In this document: positions 54,734 to 64,000 of the stretch, in pieces | How the letters are laid out: each line of letters opens with the position of its first letter | Position numbering within the stretch: position 1 is the stretch's first letter | DNA from: Bradyrhizobium sp. NFR13 | GTDB lineage: Bacteria; Pseudomonadota; Alphaproteobacteria; Rhizobiales; Xanthobacteraceae | Direction: 5' to 3' | Assembly (NCBI RefSeq): GCF_900114605.1 | Contig: NZ_FOTP01000006.1 | Coordinates: forward strand, 124,001-188,000 | DNA: 64,000 nt | Translations under genes and position numbers: made by a program | The notes under the pieces: generated by a model | Told to the model about the DNA's origin: nothing | Database searches by the model: none | The model's input: the letters and a program-made list of their open reading frames with translations, nothing else

Positions 54734-55720
54734 ATGAAGCGGGGTTCTTCGAAGTGGCTGGTGGCGGCGGCTCTCGCGGCTGGAGCGCTGTCGGGTGCAG
54801 CACACGCACAGACGATTCCGACCATCAAGGTTGGCTGGACCATTCCGGCGGAGGAATCCAAATACTGGATGATGAAGCGGCCCACCGAATTCACCAACCT
54901 GGGCAAGAAATACAATATCGAGTGGACCCAGTTTCAGGGCACCTCGCCAATGACGCAGGCGCTCGCCGCCGGCGCGCTGGATTGCGCCACGCAGGGCGTG
55001 CTGTCGCTTGCCAACGGCGTGACCGGCGGCAACCTCAAGGCCTATATCGTTGCACAGCACGTGTTCGAAAAGCCGGGCGGGTTCTCGGTCTACTGGGCGG
55101 TGAAGGACGACTCGCCGATCAAGACCATTGCGGACCTGAAGGGCAAGAATGTCGGCATCTCGGTGATCGGCGGCGGCACCTACGGGCCGTTCAAGATGTT
55201 GCTAAAGGGTGGCGGCGTCGATCCAGAGAAGGACATCAAGCTGATCGAGATCGGCTTCGCCGCATCGGAAGATGCGCTGCGTCAGGGCCGCGTCGACGCC
55301 ATCAACATGAACCAGCCATTCGCCGCACGCATGGAAGCCAAGGGTGGCACGCGCAAGCTGTTCGCACTCAACGAGGCGATGCCGAACATCGTGCACATCC
55401 TCGAAGCCTGCCGCGCCGATTTCGTCGACAAGAACCCCGAACTCGCCAAGATGTATGTTGCCGACATCACGCTCGGCATGAAGAAGGCGCTGGCGGATCG
55501 CGACGAGACGCTGAAGGTCGTCAACGAAGTGCTGAAGGCGCCGATCCCGGTGCTCGAAACGTACCTTCTGAAGGATAACGACTTCGGCCGCGATCCCGGC
55601 GCCGCGCCGAATTTCCCGGCGATGCAGAAGATGCTCGATATCTACCAGGAGGCCGGCATGCTGCCGAAGATGGACGTGATGCAGTTCAAACACCCGACCA
55701 TCGTGGCACCGATTCAGTAA
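54734..55720 (+). CDS. NrtA/SsuA/ThiY-like ABC transporter substrate-binding protein
   Basis: 328 residues from ATG at 54734 with GGAGTGAG upstream. The signal peptide MKRGSSKWLVAAALAAGALS ends near AHA-QT. The mature chain (IKVGWTIPAEESKYWMMKRP, GALDCATQGVLSLANG, DLKGKNVGISVIGGG) is of the NMT1/SsuA type, used for nitrate, sulfonates, taurine or thiamine precursors. No ATPase or permease gene is nearby, so it is an orphan here. Its closeness to the dehydratase gene suggests its ligand feeds that pathway. Confidence 0.88.
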   Translation: MKRGSSKWLVAAALAAGALSGAAHAQTIPTIKVGWTIPAEESKYWMMKRPTEFTNLGKKYNIEWTQFQGTSPMTQALAAGALDCATQGVLSLANGVTGGNLKAYIVAQHVFEKPGGFSVYWAVKDDSPIKTIADLKGKNVGISVIGGGTYGPFKMLLKGGGVDPEKDIKLIEIGFAASEDALRQGRVDAINMNQPFAARMEAKGGTRKLFALNEAMPNIVHILEACRADFVDKNPELAKMYVADITLGMKKALADRDETLKVVNEVLKAPIPVLETYLLKDNDFGRDPGAAPNFPAMQKMLDIYQEAGMLPKMDVMQFKHPTIVAPIQ

Positions 55721-55753
55721 AGCAAGGCGCGACATCTCCCTGTATGATGTCCT

Positions 55754-55780
55754 GAGGCCACGCCCCCGCGGCGTGGCCTC
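55754..55780 (+). terminator. Strong hairpin between binding-protein and dehydratase genes
   Basis: GAGGCCACGCC, 5-nt loop, GGCGTGGCCTC: an 11-bp perfect GC-rich stem, 33 bp after the binding-protein stop and 43 bp before the dehydratase start. No T-run follows, so it may weaken read-through or protect the upstream mRNA rather than fully terminate. Confidence 0.5.
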
Positions 55781-55822
55781 AATGCATTGGACGACAAGAC
55801 CAAGAAACGAAAGATACGACCC

Positions 55823-57517
55823 ATGAAGAAGCTCCGCTCCCGCGTCACCACCGACGGCCTTGACCGCGCGCCGCACCGCGCCTTCATGCGTGCCATGGGC
55901 CTCGACGACGAGGCGATCGCCAAGCCGATGATCGGCGTCGTGTCGATGAAGGGCGAGCAGACGCCCTGCAACATGACCCACGACTTTCAGGTCGACGCCG
56001 CCAAGACGGGCATCTCGGAAGCCGGCGGCACGCCGCGCGAGTTCTCGACCATCTCCGTCTCCGATGCCATCAGCATGAACCATGAAGGCATGAAATTCTC
56101 GCTGCTGTCGCGCGAGATCATTGCCGACTCCATCGAAGCTGTAATGCACGGCCTTGCCTATGACGCGCTGATCGGCTTCGGCGGCTGCGACAAGACGCTG
56201 CCCGGCGTCATCATGGGCATGGTCCGCTGCAACGTGCCGTCGATCTTCATCTATGGCGGCAGTTCGCTGCCGGGGCTGCACAAGGGCAAGACGCTCACCG
56301 CGCTGGATTCCTATGAGGCCGTCGGCGCCTTCATGACCGGCGACATCGACAAGCAGGAACTGGACGCCATCGAACGCGCATGTCTGCCGACCATCGGCGC
56401 CTGCGCCGGGCAGTTCACTGCCAATACGATGGCGATGGTATCCGAAGCATTGGGGATCACCATGCCCAATGTCTCGATGATCCCCGGCGTCTATGCCGAG
56501 CGTGCGCAATTCGCACGGCGCGCCGGACGCCTTATGATGGAGATGCTGCGCAAGAATGGCCCGCTACCGCGCGACATTGTCACGCGCAAATCTCTTGAGA
56601 ACGGCGCCGCCATCGTCGCCGCCACCGGCGGCTCGACCAATGCCGCACTGCATCTGCCAGCCATCGCCAATGAGGCCGGCATCAAGTTCACGATCGACGA
56701 TGTCGGCGAGGTCTTCGCCCGCACGCCGCTGATCGGCAACCTGCGACCGGGCGGCAAATATGTCGCCAAGGACGTCTACGATATCGGCGGCACGGCGGTC
56801 GTCATTCGCGCTCTGATCGAGAGCGGCCATATCGACGGCTCATGCCTGACCATCACCGGCCGGACCATCGCGGAAGAGTACGGCAATGCCAACAAGGCCG
56901 ATGGCGAGATCATCTATTCATCGTCGAAGCCGATCATGCCCGATGGTGGCGTCGCAGTGCTGAAGGGCAATCTCTCACCCGATGGCGCGGTGATCAAGGT
57001 CGCCGGTCTGAAGAAGACGGTGTTCGAAGGCACGGCGCGCGTGTTCGAAGATGAAGAATCCTGCGTCGCCGCCGTGAAGGACCGCAACTACAAGGAAGGC
57101 GACGTGCTGGTTATCCGCAATGAGGGCCCGGTCGGCGGCCCCGGCATGCGCGAGATGCTCGGCGTCACCGCTTTGATCTACGGCCAGGGCATGGGCGAGA
57201 AGGTCGCGCTGATCACCGACGGACGCTTCTCCGGTGCCACGCGAGGCATGTGCATCGGCTATGTCTCGCCGGAGGCCTATATCGGCGGCCCGCTTGCACT
57301 GGTGCGCGACGGTGACAAGATCCGCATCGACGCGCCGGCGCGGCGACTGGATCTGATGATCAGTGAGGCGGAATTTGCGACGCGCAAGGCGGCGTGGACC
57401 CAGCGTCCACCGCGCCACCGCGCCGGTGCGCTGGCAAAATATGCCAAGCTCGTCGGACAGGCACCGGGCGGCGCCGTCACGCATGACGGCGGCGCGGAAT
57501 GGCCATGGTTTGATTAG
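55823..57517 (+). CDS. Dihydroxy-acid/sugar-acid dehydratase (IlvD/Edd family)
   Basis: 564 residues from ATG at 55823; an upstream TTG at 55787 lies close to the hairpin and is less likely. 2Fe-2S/Mg features of the [2Fe-2S] dehydratases are visible: Cys49 in TPCN, Cys122 and the carbamylated Lys124 in GCDKTLPG, Cys194 in [11 protein letters not shown], and the catalytic Ser region [13 protein letters not shown]. It removes water from a 2,3-dihydroxy acid to give a 2-keto acid. It may be the housekeeping IlvD of valine/isoleucine synthesis or a sugar-acid dehydratase. The catabolic neighbours leave both open. Its stop overlaps that of the BKACE gene. Confidence 0.88.
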   Translation: MKKLRSRVTTDGLDRAPHRAFMRAMGLDDEAIAKPMIGVVSMKGEQTPCNMTHDFQVDAAKTGISEAGGTPREFSTISVSDAISMNHEGMKFSLLSREIIADSIEAVMHGLAYDALIGFGGCDKTLPGVIMGMVRCNVPSIFIYGGSSLPGLHKGKTLTALDSYEAVGAFMTGDIDKQELDAIERACLPTIGACAGQFTANTMAMVSEALGITMPNVSMIPGVYAERAQFARRAGRLMMEMLRKNGPLPRDIVTRKSLENGAAIVAATGGSTNAALHLPAIANEAGIKFTIDDVGEVFARTPLIGNLRPGGKYVAKDVYDIGGTAVVIRALIESGHIDGSCLTITGRTIAEEYGNANKADGEIIYSSSKPIMPDGGVAVLKGNLSPDGAVIKVAGLKKTVFEGTARVFEDEESCVAAVKDRNYKEGDVLVIRNEGPVGGPGMREMLGVTALIYGQGMGEKVALITDGRFSGATRGMCIGYVSPEAYIGGPLALVRDGDKIRIDAPARRLDLMISEAEFATRKAAWTQRPPRHRAGALAKYAKLVGQAPGGAVTHDGGAEWPWFD

Positions 57518-58329
57518 TCCGCCGTCGCGGCCCTGAGCTCATCCGCCGTCGCATGCTTCAGCCCGACAGCTTCGATCGCGCGTCGCGCCGCCGCAACCAG
57601 ATCCTGGTTGCCTTTGGCGCGGCAGCCATCCGGCAGCAATTCGTTGTTCTCGAAGCCGACGCGGATATGGCCACCGAGCAATGCGCCCGCGGTGACGCAG
57701 GCCGTCTCCTGCGCACCGAAGGCGCAGACACTCCAGTGTTCGAACTTTGGCGCGGCGCTATCCACGAACGGCAGCAGATCGGCCGGGCTTGACGTCTGCC
57801 CCGTCGTATAACGGCCGAGCACGAACAGCACCGGTAGCCTCTCGAACGGCACGAGGCCACGCTTGCGGAACTCCGCCAGCCTGATGGCATCCTGCGCATC
57901 ATAGAGAATGATCTGCGGTGTCACGCGCTCGCGCTTCATCCAGCCGAGCAGATCGGCGAAGGCCTGCTCCTCACCGGCATCGGGAACCAGTTCACGCAGC
58001 GCCAGCGACGCCGCTTCCGGCTTCACCGCCTGCACCACCGCACGCTGCTGCGCCGGCGTGTATTTGCCGAGCGCCTCGGAAGTGATCTGGATGACGAGTC
58101 GCTCGCCGACCGCACTGCGGATCGCCGCGATGGCGTCCCGATAGGCCGCCGCATCGAGCAGGTGACTACCATCGGCATTGCGCACATGGGCATGGACCAT
58201 CGCCGCACCTGCCTCAAGGCAATGCGCGGCCGTCACCGCCAACTCCGCCGGCGTCAACGGCACGGCGGGATGGTCGGCCTTGACCTTGCGGCCGCCGTTG
58301 GGGGCGACCGCAATGGCAACGGGGGGCAT
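57514..58329 (-). CDS. BKACE (beta-keto acid cleavage enzyme, DUF849)
   Basis: 271 residues from ATG at 58329. The Zn-binding VHAHVRN (His46, His48) and [12 protein letters not shown] near the C-terminus fit the 3-keto-5-aminohexanoate cleavage (Kce) family. BKACE enzymes condense a beta-keto acid with acetyl-CoA to give acetoacetate and a new acyl-CoA. The tail runs convergently into the dehydratase gene (overlapping stops). It follows the RidA gene by 3 bp. The beta-keto acid used here is unknown. Confidence 0.85.
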   Translation of the reverse strand: MPPVAIAVAPNGGRKVKADHPAVPLTPAELAVTAAHCLEAGAAMVHAHVRNADGSHLLDAAAYRDAIAAIRSAVGERLVIQITSEALGKYTPAQQRAVVQAVKPEAASLALRELVPDAGEEQAFADLLGWMKRERVTPQIILYDAQDAIRLAEFRKRGLVPFERLPVLFVLGRYTTGQTSSPADLLPFVDSAAPKFEHWSVCAFGAQETACVTAGALLGGHIRVGFENNELLPDGCRAKGNQDLVAAARRAIEAVGLKHATADELRAATAD

Positions 58330-58332
58330 GAT

Positions 58333-58677
58333 TTACGGAATCGCTGCGATGACGGCGATCTCGACCTTGATGGCGGGGTCGGCGAGCTTCGACTCGACGC
58401 AGGCGCGTGCCGGACCGACGTCGGGCACCCAGGCATCCCACACCGTGTTCATGGCATCGCGGTCATTGATATTCGGCAACCAGACGGTCGCGCTGAGGAT
58501 GTTGTTCTTGTCGGTGCCGGCTTCCTTGAGGAGTGCGTCGATCTTGTCGAGCACCTGCTTGGTCTGCGTCTTGACGTCGCCCGAATATTCATCCGGCACT
58601 TGGCCGGCGAGATAGACGGTGTTGCCATGGATGGAAGCCTGGCTGAGACGCTTGCCGGGACCGAGACGCTTGATCAT
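58333..58677 (-). CDS. RidA/YjgF family protein
   Basis: 114 residues from ATG at 58677. The C-terminal signature PARACVESKLADPAIKVEI contains the conserved Arg (Rid motif RxxVE) used to bind the carboxylate. RidA hydrolyses reactive enamine/imine intermediates; other Rid clades take part in degradation of amino or aromatic acids. It is directly upstream of the BKACE gene on the same strand (3-bp gap), so a pathway role is likely. Confidence 0.92.
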   Translation of the reverse strand: MIKRLGPGKRLSQASIHGNTVYLAGQVPDEYSGDVKTQTKQVLDKIDALLKEAGTDKNNILSATVWLPNINDRDAMNTVWDAWVPDVGPARACVESKLADPAIKVEIAVIAAIP

Positions 58678-58798
58678 GCAGAAAGTCTTTCATTGAATGT
58701 GGAACGGAGTGACCCGGCGGCGACCATCCCCGCTCGGAACTGGCGCGTCAAGCCCATGACGCCACACGGTACAAGTGGCCCCGCGTGGACCACTTCCA

Positions 58799-59122
58799 CT
58801 ATTCCGCGGCGCGAGCCCGTTTCACGGCGTCGTCCATCAGCGCCTTGGGCGCAGGCAGCCGCAACCGGCGGCCATGCTGCAGATACAACAGCGCGACGCG
58901 CTTCGGATCGGACAGGTTCCAGATTTCGACCGCCGGCAGCCGCCCCACCAGCGTCACAGGTGGCCGATGCGCGATGACATGAGACAGGACCGTGGATTTC
59001 GGCCCCTTCCTGAATTTCCGGCGTACTTTTCGCGCGGCATTCTCATTGGCCGCCTGCCAGCGGATCCGCGGCCCACGCCGGCGGTTCAGAAGCCAAGAAA
59101 AGATTCGCAAAATGAATGGCAT
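58799..59122 (-). CDS. Small basic hypothetical protein
   Basis: 107 residues from ATG at 59122. Rich in Arg and Lys, with a hydrophobic start (MPFILRIFSWLLNRR) that could be a membrane or amphipathic helix. The rest (IRWQAANENAARKVRRKFRKGPK) is highly basic. No known domain. It could bind nucleic acid or a membrane, but there is no direct evidence. Confidence 0.5.
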   Translation of the reverse strand: MPFILRIFSWLLNRRRGPRIRWQAANENAARKVRRKFRKGPKSTVLSHVIAHRPPVTLVGRLPAVEIWNLSDPKRVALLYLQHGRRLRLPAPKALMDDAVKRARAAE

Positions 59123-59476
59123 ACGGCTGTTCTTTTGCCCGATTGCAGCGACGCTGGCGCGCTCACGCGCTCATTCTCTTAGAACGGATCATCGACAGGG
59201 GTAAAGCGGCGCGATCAAGGCGAAACGTCGCGACGTTCGCGCGCGGCGATCGGGGACACGCGGTCCATGGCCACGCGCCGCGCATTGACGGCAGGCCCGT
59301 ATCGACATGGCAAGGACAAAGGCGCACGGAAACCCGCCGGAGTCATACAATTTTAGATTGCACACGGCCTGCCTTTGTTTGATGCTGGGATTTTGTGGAT
59401 GTCGACAATGTCGGTGGTCCGCATCCATTCCGCGTTTCATCCGCCCAAATTCGATTACTCATTTCGAGAGATCATC
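59123..59476. other. Non-coding stretch upstream of secreted-protein gene
   Basis: 354 bp between the small basic gene (minus) and the secreted-protein gene (plus). It should hold both promoters. The part near 59340-59470 is AT-richer than its surroundings. I see no clear box, repeat or RNA gene. Confidence 0.4.
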
Positions 59477-60625
59477 ATGCAGCGTTTGACTTTAGGGCTT
59501 TGCCTGACAACCTTGCTCGGCGTGACATCGATCTGCGAGATCGTTCACCCGGCCCATGCGCAGTCTTCACCGACCGACCGTATCCTTGCAGCCGTTCAGA
59601 AATTACCCAAACCCGTTTCCGTGAGCGGGGCGGGTGATTATGCCTATTACGAACTCAAAATCGAAAATCTGTGTGGCGCCGGCAGCATCACAGAGGCAGC
59701 CACTACCTGGGTCGATGAATGGGCGATCACGGAAAAAGCGGTCGCCATGTCGGTAACCTACACCTTCCCAAACAGCTATCCAAATCTATCCAACATCACG
59801 ATCCCTCTAATCGCGGTCGCAAACACTGGCGATCGCGGTGTTCAGAACTGCGCACCGATCACCGTCAAGGATATTCCACGTAATCAGGAAGTGACTGCGC
59901 GTTTCGACTTTTCGACAAAAGAAGGCGTACGCTTTCTCGATGCTTCAGGCGCCGCTGCATCGTTCGGCAAGCTCGCGGGCGCCGTGGGCGGACTGGCAGC
60001 GCCGGGCGGCGGCGTGGTCTTTACGGGAGCTGCCGCCGCGGTGTCGTTCCTGGCTTCAAATACAAAGCCTCTCAAGGATCTGACCGACGCAACCAATGAA
60101 CTGCTGAAACTGCTGGACCGCGATCGCAAGCCGCGCGGCGTGGTCGCTGAGATCGCTCGATCGACCGGTCGCGCGAGCTACCGCGCCCAGCAGAGGGAGG
60201 TCTTCGCGGTCCAGAAATCCTACTATGACGCGTTGATCAAGTCCGAGCCGTCGCAACCATACTGGGCGATTCCCGCCGACTTCAGCCGTGTCGCCGGCAA
60301 GGACTGGAATGACGTCGTACGGGACGTCCTCAATGCCCATCCCGCGTTCTGGGAGAACATGGCGCGCTTCTGCCCGGCGCTTCGCAACACGCTGTCGGCG
60401 GCCGCACATTCCGACACGATCTCGATTGCCGTCGGGCTCTACTATCACGCCGCGGCCAATTCCGACTCCTATGGACAAGTCGCCAATCGCACGTGCCTCA
60501 ATACGCAAGAAGTCAAGCTCCTGGCGAAGCGCGGCTGGGCAAGGCCGTTCGATAGCGCCCTCTCCTTTCAGAGCGCGCCATGGCCAGGTGCTCCACAGGT
60601 CGTTGCTGCCAACACCCCGCGATAG
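59477..60625 (+). CDS. Secreted protein of unknown function (first of a pair)
   Basis: 382 residues from ATG at 59477 (GAGAG upstream), chosen because a signal peptide starts here (MQRLTLGLCLTTLLGVTS, cleavage after AHA); the frame is open 34 codons further upstream. The mature chain has a Cys-containing beta-rich first half (GDYAYYELKIENLCGAGS), a Gly/Ala-rich hydrophobic middle (GGLAAPGGGVVFTGAAAAVS at about 207-226), and a polar C-terminal domain with a few Cys. The middle could insert in or cross a membrane. No family recognised. A strong hairpin follows it. Confidence 0.6.
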   Translation: MQRLTLGLCLTTLLGVTSICEIVHPAHAQSSPTDRILAAVQKLPKPVSVSGAGDYAYYELKIENLCGAGSITEAATTWVDEWAITEKAVAMSVTYTFPNSYPNLSNITIPLIAVANTGDRGVQNCAPITVKDIPRNQEVTARFDFSTKEGVRFLDASGAAASFGKLAGAVGGLAAPGGGVVFTGAAAAVSFLASNTKPLKDLTDATNELLKLLDRDRKPRGVVAEIARSTGRASYRAQQREVFAVQKSYYDALIKSEPSQPYWAIPADFSRVAGKDWNDVVRDVLNAHPAFWENMARFCPALRNTLSAAAHSDTISIAVGLYYHAAANSDSYGQVANRTCLNTQEVKLLAKRGWARPFDSALSFQSAPWPGAPQVVAANTPR

Positions 60626-60641
60626 ATCCATCGCGTGACAA

Positions 60642-60680
60642 TCCGCCGGTCGCCTTCCTGTTCGACCGGCGGATCGCGTT
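60642..60680 (+). terminator. Hairpin terminator between the two secreted-protein genes
   Basis: TCCGCCGGTCG (60642-60652) and CGACCGGCGGA (60663-60673) form an 11-bp perfect stem with a 10-nt loop, followed by TCGCGTTTTC. The T-tract is short. It suggests the second gene has its own promoter. Confidence 0.65.
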
Positions 60681-60736
60681 TTCAGACACTTCATTTTTGA
60701 GCTGCGACGGGGATGTTCCCGAACAGAGGCATTGCC

Positions 60737-62230
60737 ATGAAAGCTATACTTGGTTTGCTCGCAGTGAGCTTTCTGCTCACATCGCCTGCCGCGGCGGCCA
60801 AAGGGCCAAAATGCGATTGGGAACAGGAGGCCGCATATGTGCGGGCGACGACCCGCATCGTCGAAGCCGACGTCGAGACTCCCGAGCCGCCGCCGGCAAC
60901 AACGACCTACGCACCGACGCTTACCCAGGGCTGCGGATTAAGGACCGAGCTGGTCGATACGCTGGGCGCAGGCATCGTGCGCATCAGCCTTCCCAACGGC
61001 GGCTCCGCCAACTTCTATCCGATCCTGACAACTGACAAACCCGACGGCGAATGGCGCTGCAACAAGGTGAAGGTCCGCACCGCCTGCGTCGTCAAATCGG
61101 AAATCAGCGGTGACGCAACTCTCGTGACGATGCGCGTGGATATGACCCGCAATGCGAGCGAGGAAATCCTGAAGGTTGACAAGAATGGAGACGTGACACC
61201 GCCGCAGAACGGCAAGTATTTTGCGCTGCTTCCGCGCCGGCGGATCGATCGCTACGGCCGCAAGCGCGATGAAGGCGCCATCGCGCTGGAACGCGCCGGC
61301 GCTATCGCCTGCGGCCGCGGCGCCACCTGTCGCAACAAGAAGATTGTCGCCGCCGAGAAGTCGCTCCTGACAGCACTGCGGCAGCATCGGCTTGGCGCAC
61401 TCCCCGTCGCCGACCGGCGCGAGGATGTCCGCGGCTTTCTGACGACATTCCACGATCTGACGCTTGGACAGAAGGCGCTGCACCGCGCGATCATGCTCAA
61501 CGAAATCAGCGTGACCGACGGTCCCGTGCCGGACAACAAGTTCATCTACGCTTCGCCCTTCGAGCTGGTTGACGCTGTGCTGTGGAACAGCTCCCCCAGC
61601 TATGGCGCACACCAGATCGACATCGGCTCCAACGATGGCGGAGACCTCGGCCCGTTCCGGATATCGCTCACGCGCGTTCTCGCCAAACACGATGCGGCAA
61701 CGCTGGGCGCGATCCGTGACCGTGCCGTCGGCGGCAAGACCGTGCGTCCGCTTGAAACCTGGGGGCGGGTCTATTCGATTGCCACCTGGGGCGATTTCTA
61801 TCGTGTCTCGGACGAGCTGACCAAGGATCTGAGATCGTCGCAGGGCCGGACAGAATATGCCGGACTGTATCGCAAGTTCCTCGACACCAGCACGGGCTGC
61901 ATGGCTGTGCTTCGATCCCGCGGTGGCGTTTTCGCAAAGAGCCCGTTTGCCCAACTTTATGTGATGGACGTCGCCAACCAGAAGGGGCCGACAACGGCTC
62001 TCAAGCTTGCGCGCTATGCCCAGTCGCTCGCACGCTCGCAATCGGTCGAGGATATCGAGAAAGCCATGATCCAGCGCATTCTCGACGCCAGTTCAGGCAG
62101 CGACCATGCCACCGACGTCAAGCGACGGTCGGCCAATGTCACGGCAATCGCCAAGCAGTTTCCCGACCTCGGTGGCGCAGCGCCGGCCACCTGCGACGTT
62201 GCGGGCTATGGGAGCGTCGAGAAAATCTAG
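60737..62230 (+). CDS. Secreted protein of unknown function (second of a pair)
   Basis: 497 residues from ATG at 60737 (AGAGG upstream); an earlier ATG at 60713 adds eight residues. Signal peptide MKAILGLLAVSFLLTSPAAAA. The mature chain has several Cys (GCGLRTELV, WRCNKVKVRTACVV, ACGRGATCRN) that could form disulfides. Around residue 295 the segment SSPSYGAHQIDIGSND recalls the GLMQxD region of lytic-transglycosylase/g-type-lysozyme folds, with Glu 16 residues before. That resemblance is weak. No close family recognised. Confidence 0.6.
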   Translation: MKAILGLLAVSFLLTSPAAAAKGPKCDWEQEAAYVRATTRIVEADVETPEPPPATTTYAPTLTQGCGLRTELVDTLGAGIVRISLPNGGSANFYPILTTDKPDGEWRCNKVKVRTACVVKSEISGDATLVTMRVDMTRNASEEILKVDKNGDVTPPQNGKYFALLPRRRIDRYGRKRDEGAIALERAGAIACGRGATCRNKKIVAAEKSLLTALRQHRLGALPVADRREDVRGFLTTFHDLTLGQKALHRAIMLNEISVTDGPVPDNKFIYASPFELVDAVLWNSSPSYGAHQIDIGSNDGGDLGPFRISLTRVLAKHDAATLGAIRDRAVGGKTVRPLETWGRVYSIATWGDFYRVSDELTKDLRSSQGRTEYAGLYRKFLDTSTGCMAVLRSRGGVFAKSPFAQLYVMDVANQKGPTTALKLARYAQSLARSQSVEDIEKAMIQRILDASSGSDHATDVKRRSANVTAIAKQFPDLGGAAPATCDVAGYGSVEKI

Positions 62231-62290
62231 CAGGTTCCCTGTCCGCACGCCGGGATGCACGACAGCCGAATCAGGGTTAGACGTGCAGAC

Positions 62291-64000
<1,710 letters not shown>

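Overview
The window is GC-rich alphaproteobacterial chromosome, most likely from the Nitrobacteraceae/Bradyrhizobiaceae (Bradyrhizobium, Rhodopseudomonas, Tardiphaga, Afipia type). The support is a fixNOQP/fixGH cytochrome cbb3 locus with FixK-type boxes, an fdsGBA-fdhD-fdsD formate dehydrogenase operon, a rhizobial-type porin, a J-domain gene divergent from bolA, and several periplasmic binding proteins. I saw no rRNA, tRNA, CRISPR array, insertion sequence or phage gene. Genus cannot be fixed by reading alone.

Layout. 0-1 kb: J-domain protein (cut by the window start) divergent from bolA. 1.1-8.7 kb: NAD-dependent molybdenum formate dehydrogenase operon (fdsG-fdsB-fdsA-fdhD-fdsD, minus strand) with a LysR gene upstream. 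9-13 kb: a TPR/O-GlcNAc-transferase-like protein and an outer-membrane porin, each followed by a hairpin terminator. 13.3-15.1 kb: a MarR regulator and an alpha/beta-hydrolase-fold protein that appears to lack its nucleophile.

15.2-31.8 kb is the most distinctive region. One long minus-strand gene series encodes an amidohydrolase, a molybdenum hydroxylase (large subunit, FAD subunit, and a 2Fe-2S subunit fused to a CoxG-like domain), a periplasmic binding protein, a Liv-type ABC transporter and a Rieske ferredoxin. A MarR gene with a perfect palindrome in front of it diverges from this series. A second same-strand series on the other side of the MarR gene encodes a GMC oxidoreductase, an M20 amidohydrolase/peptidase, and a two-gene fumarate-reductase-like flavoprotein plus mini iron-sulfur protein. 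Together they look like a dedicated uptake and degradation pathway for an unknown small molecule, possibly a cyclic amide or N-heterocycle.

32-38.5 kb: microaerobic respiration: ccoNOQP, then ccoG-ccoH-ccoS, then a fixK-type regulator upstream. Three TTGAT-N4-ATCAA-type boxes sit before ccoN, before ccoG and before fixK. The copper ATPase gene ccoI/fixI, normally between ccoH and ccoS, is missing. 38.6-47 kb: an ATP-grasp protein divergent from an MFS transporter, an AttEFGH-like set (ABC ATPase, FtsX-type permease, AttH/CrtC-like exported protein) and an orphan Liv-type binding protein. 47-52.6 kb: htpG with a small companion gene, small hypotheticals, a soluble chemoreceptor-like protein with reversed domain order, a VOC protein and a Nudix hydrolase.

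52.6-58.7 kb: a second catabolic cluster: DenD-like dehydrogenase, beta-hydroxyacid dehydrogenase, NrtA/SsuA-like binding protein, IlvD/Edd-family dehydratase, BKACE enzyme and RidA protein. This suggests a sugar-acid or hydroxy-acid pathway. 58.8-62.2 kb: a small basic protein and two secreted proteins of unknown function. 62.3 kb to the end: recQ, cut by the window edge.
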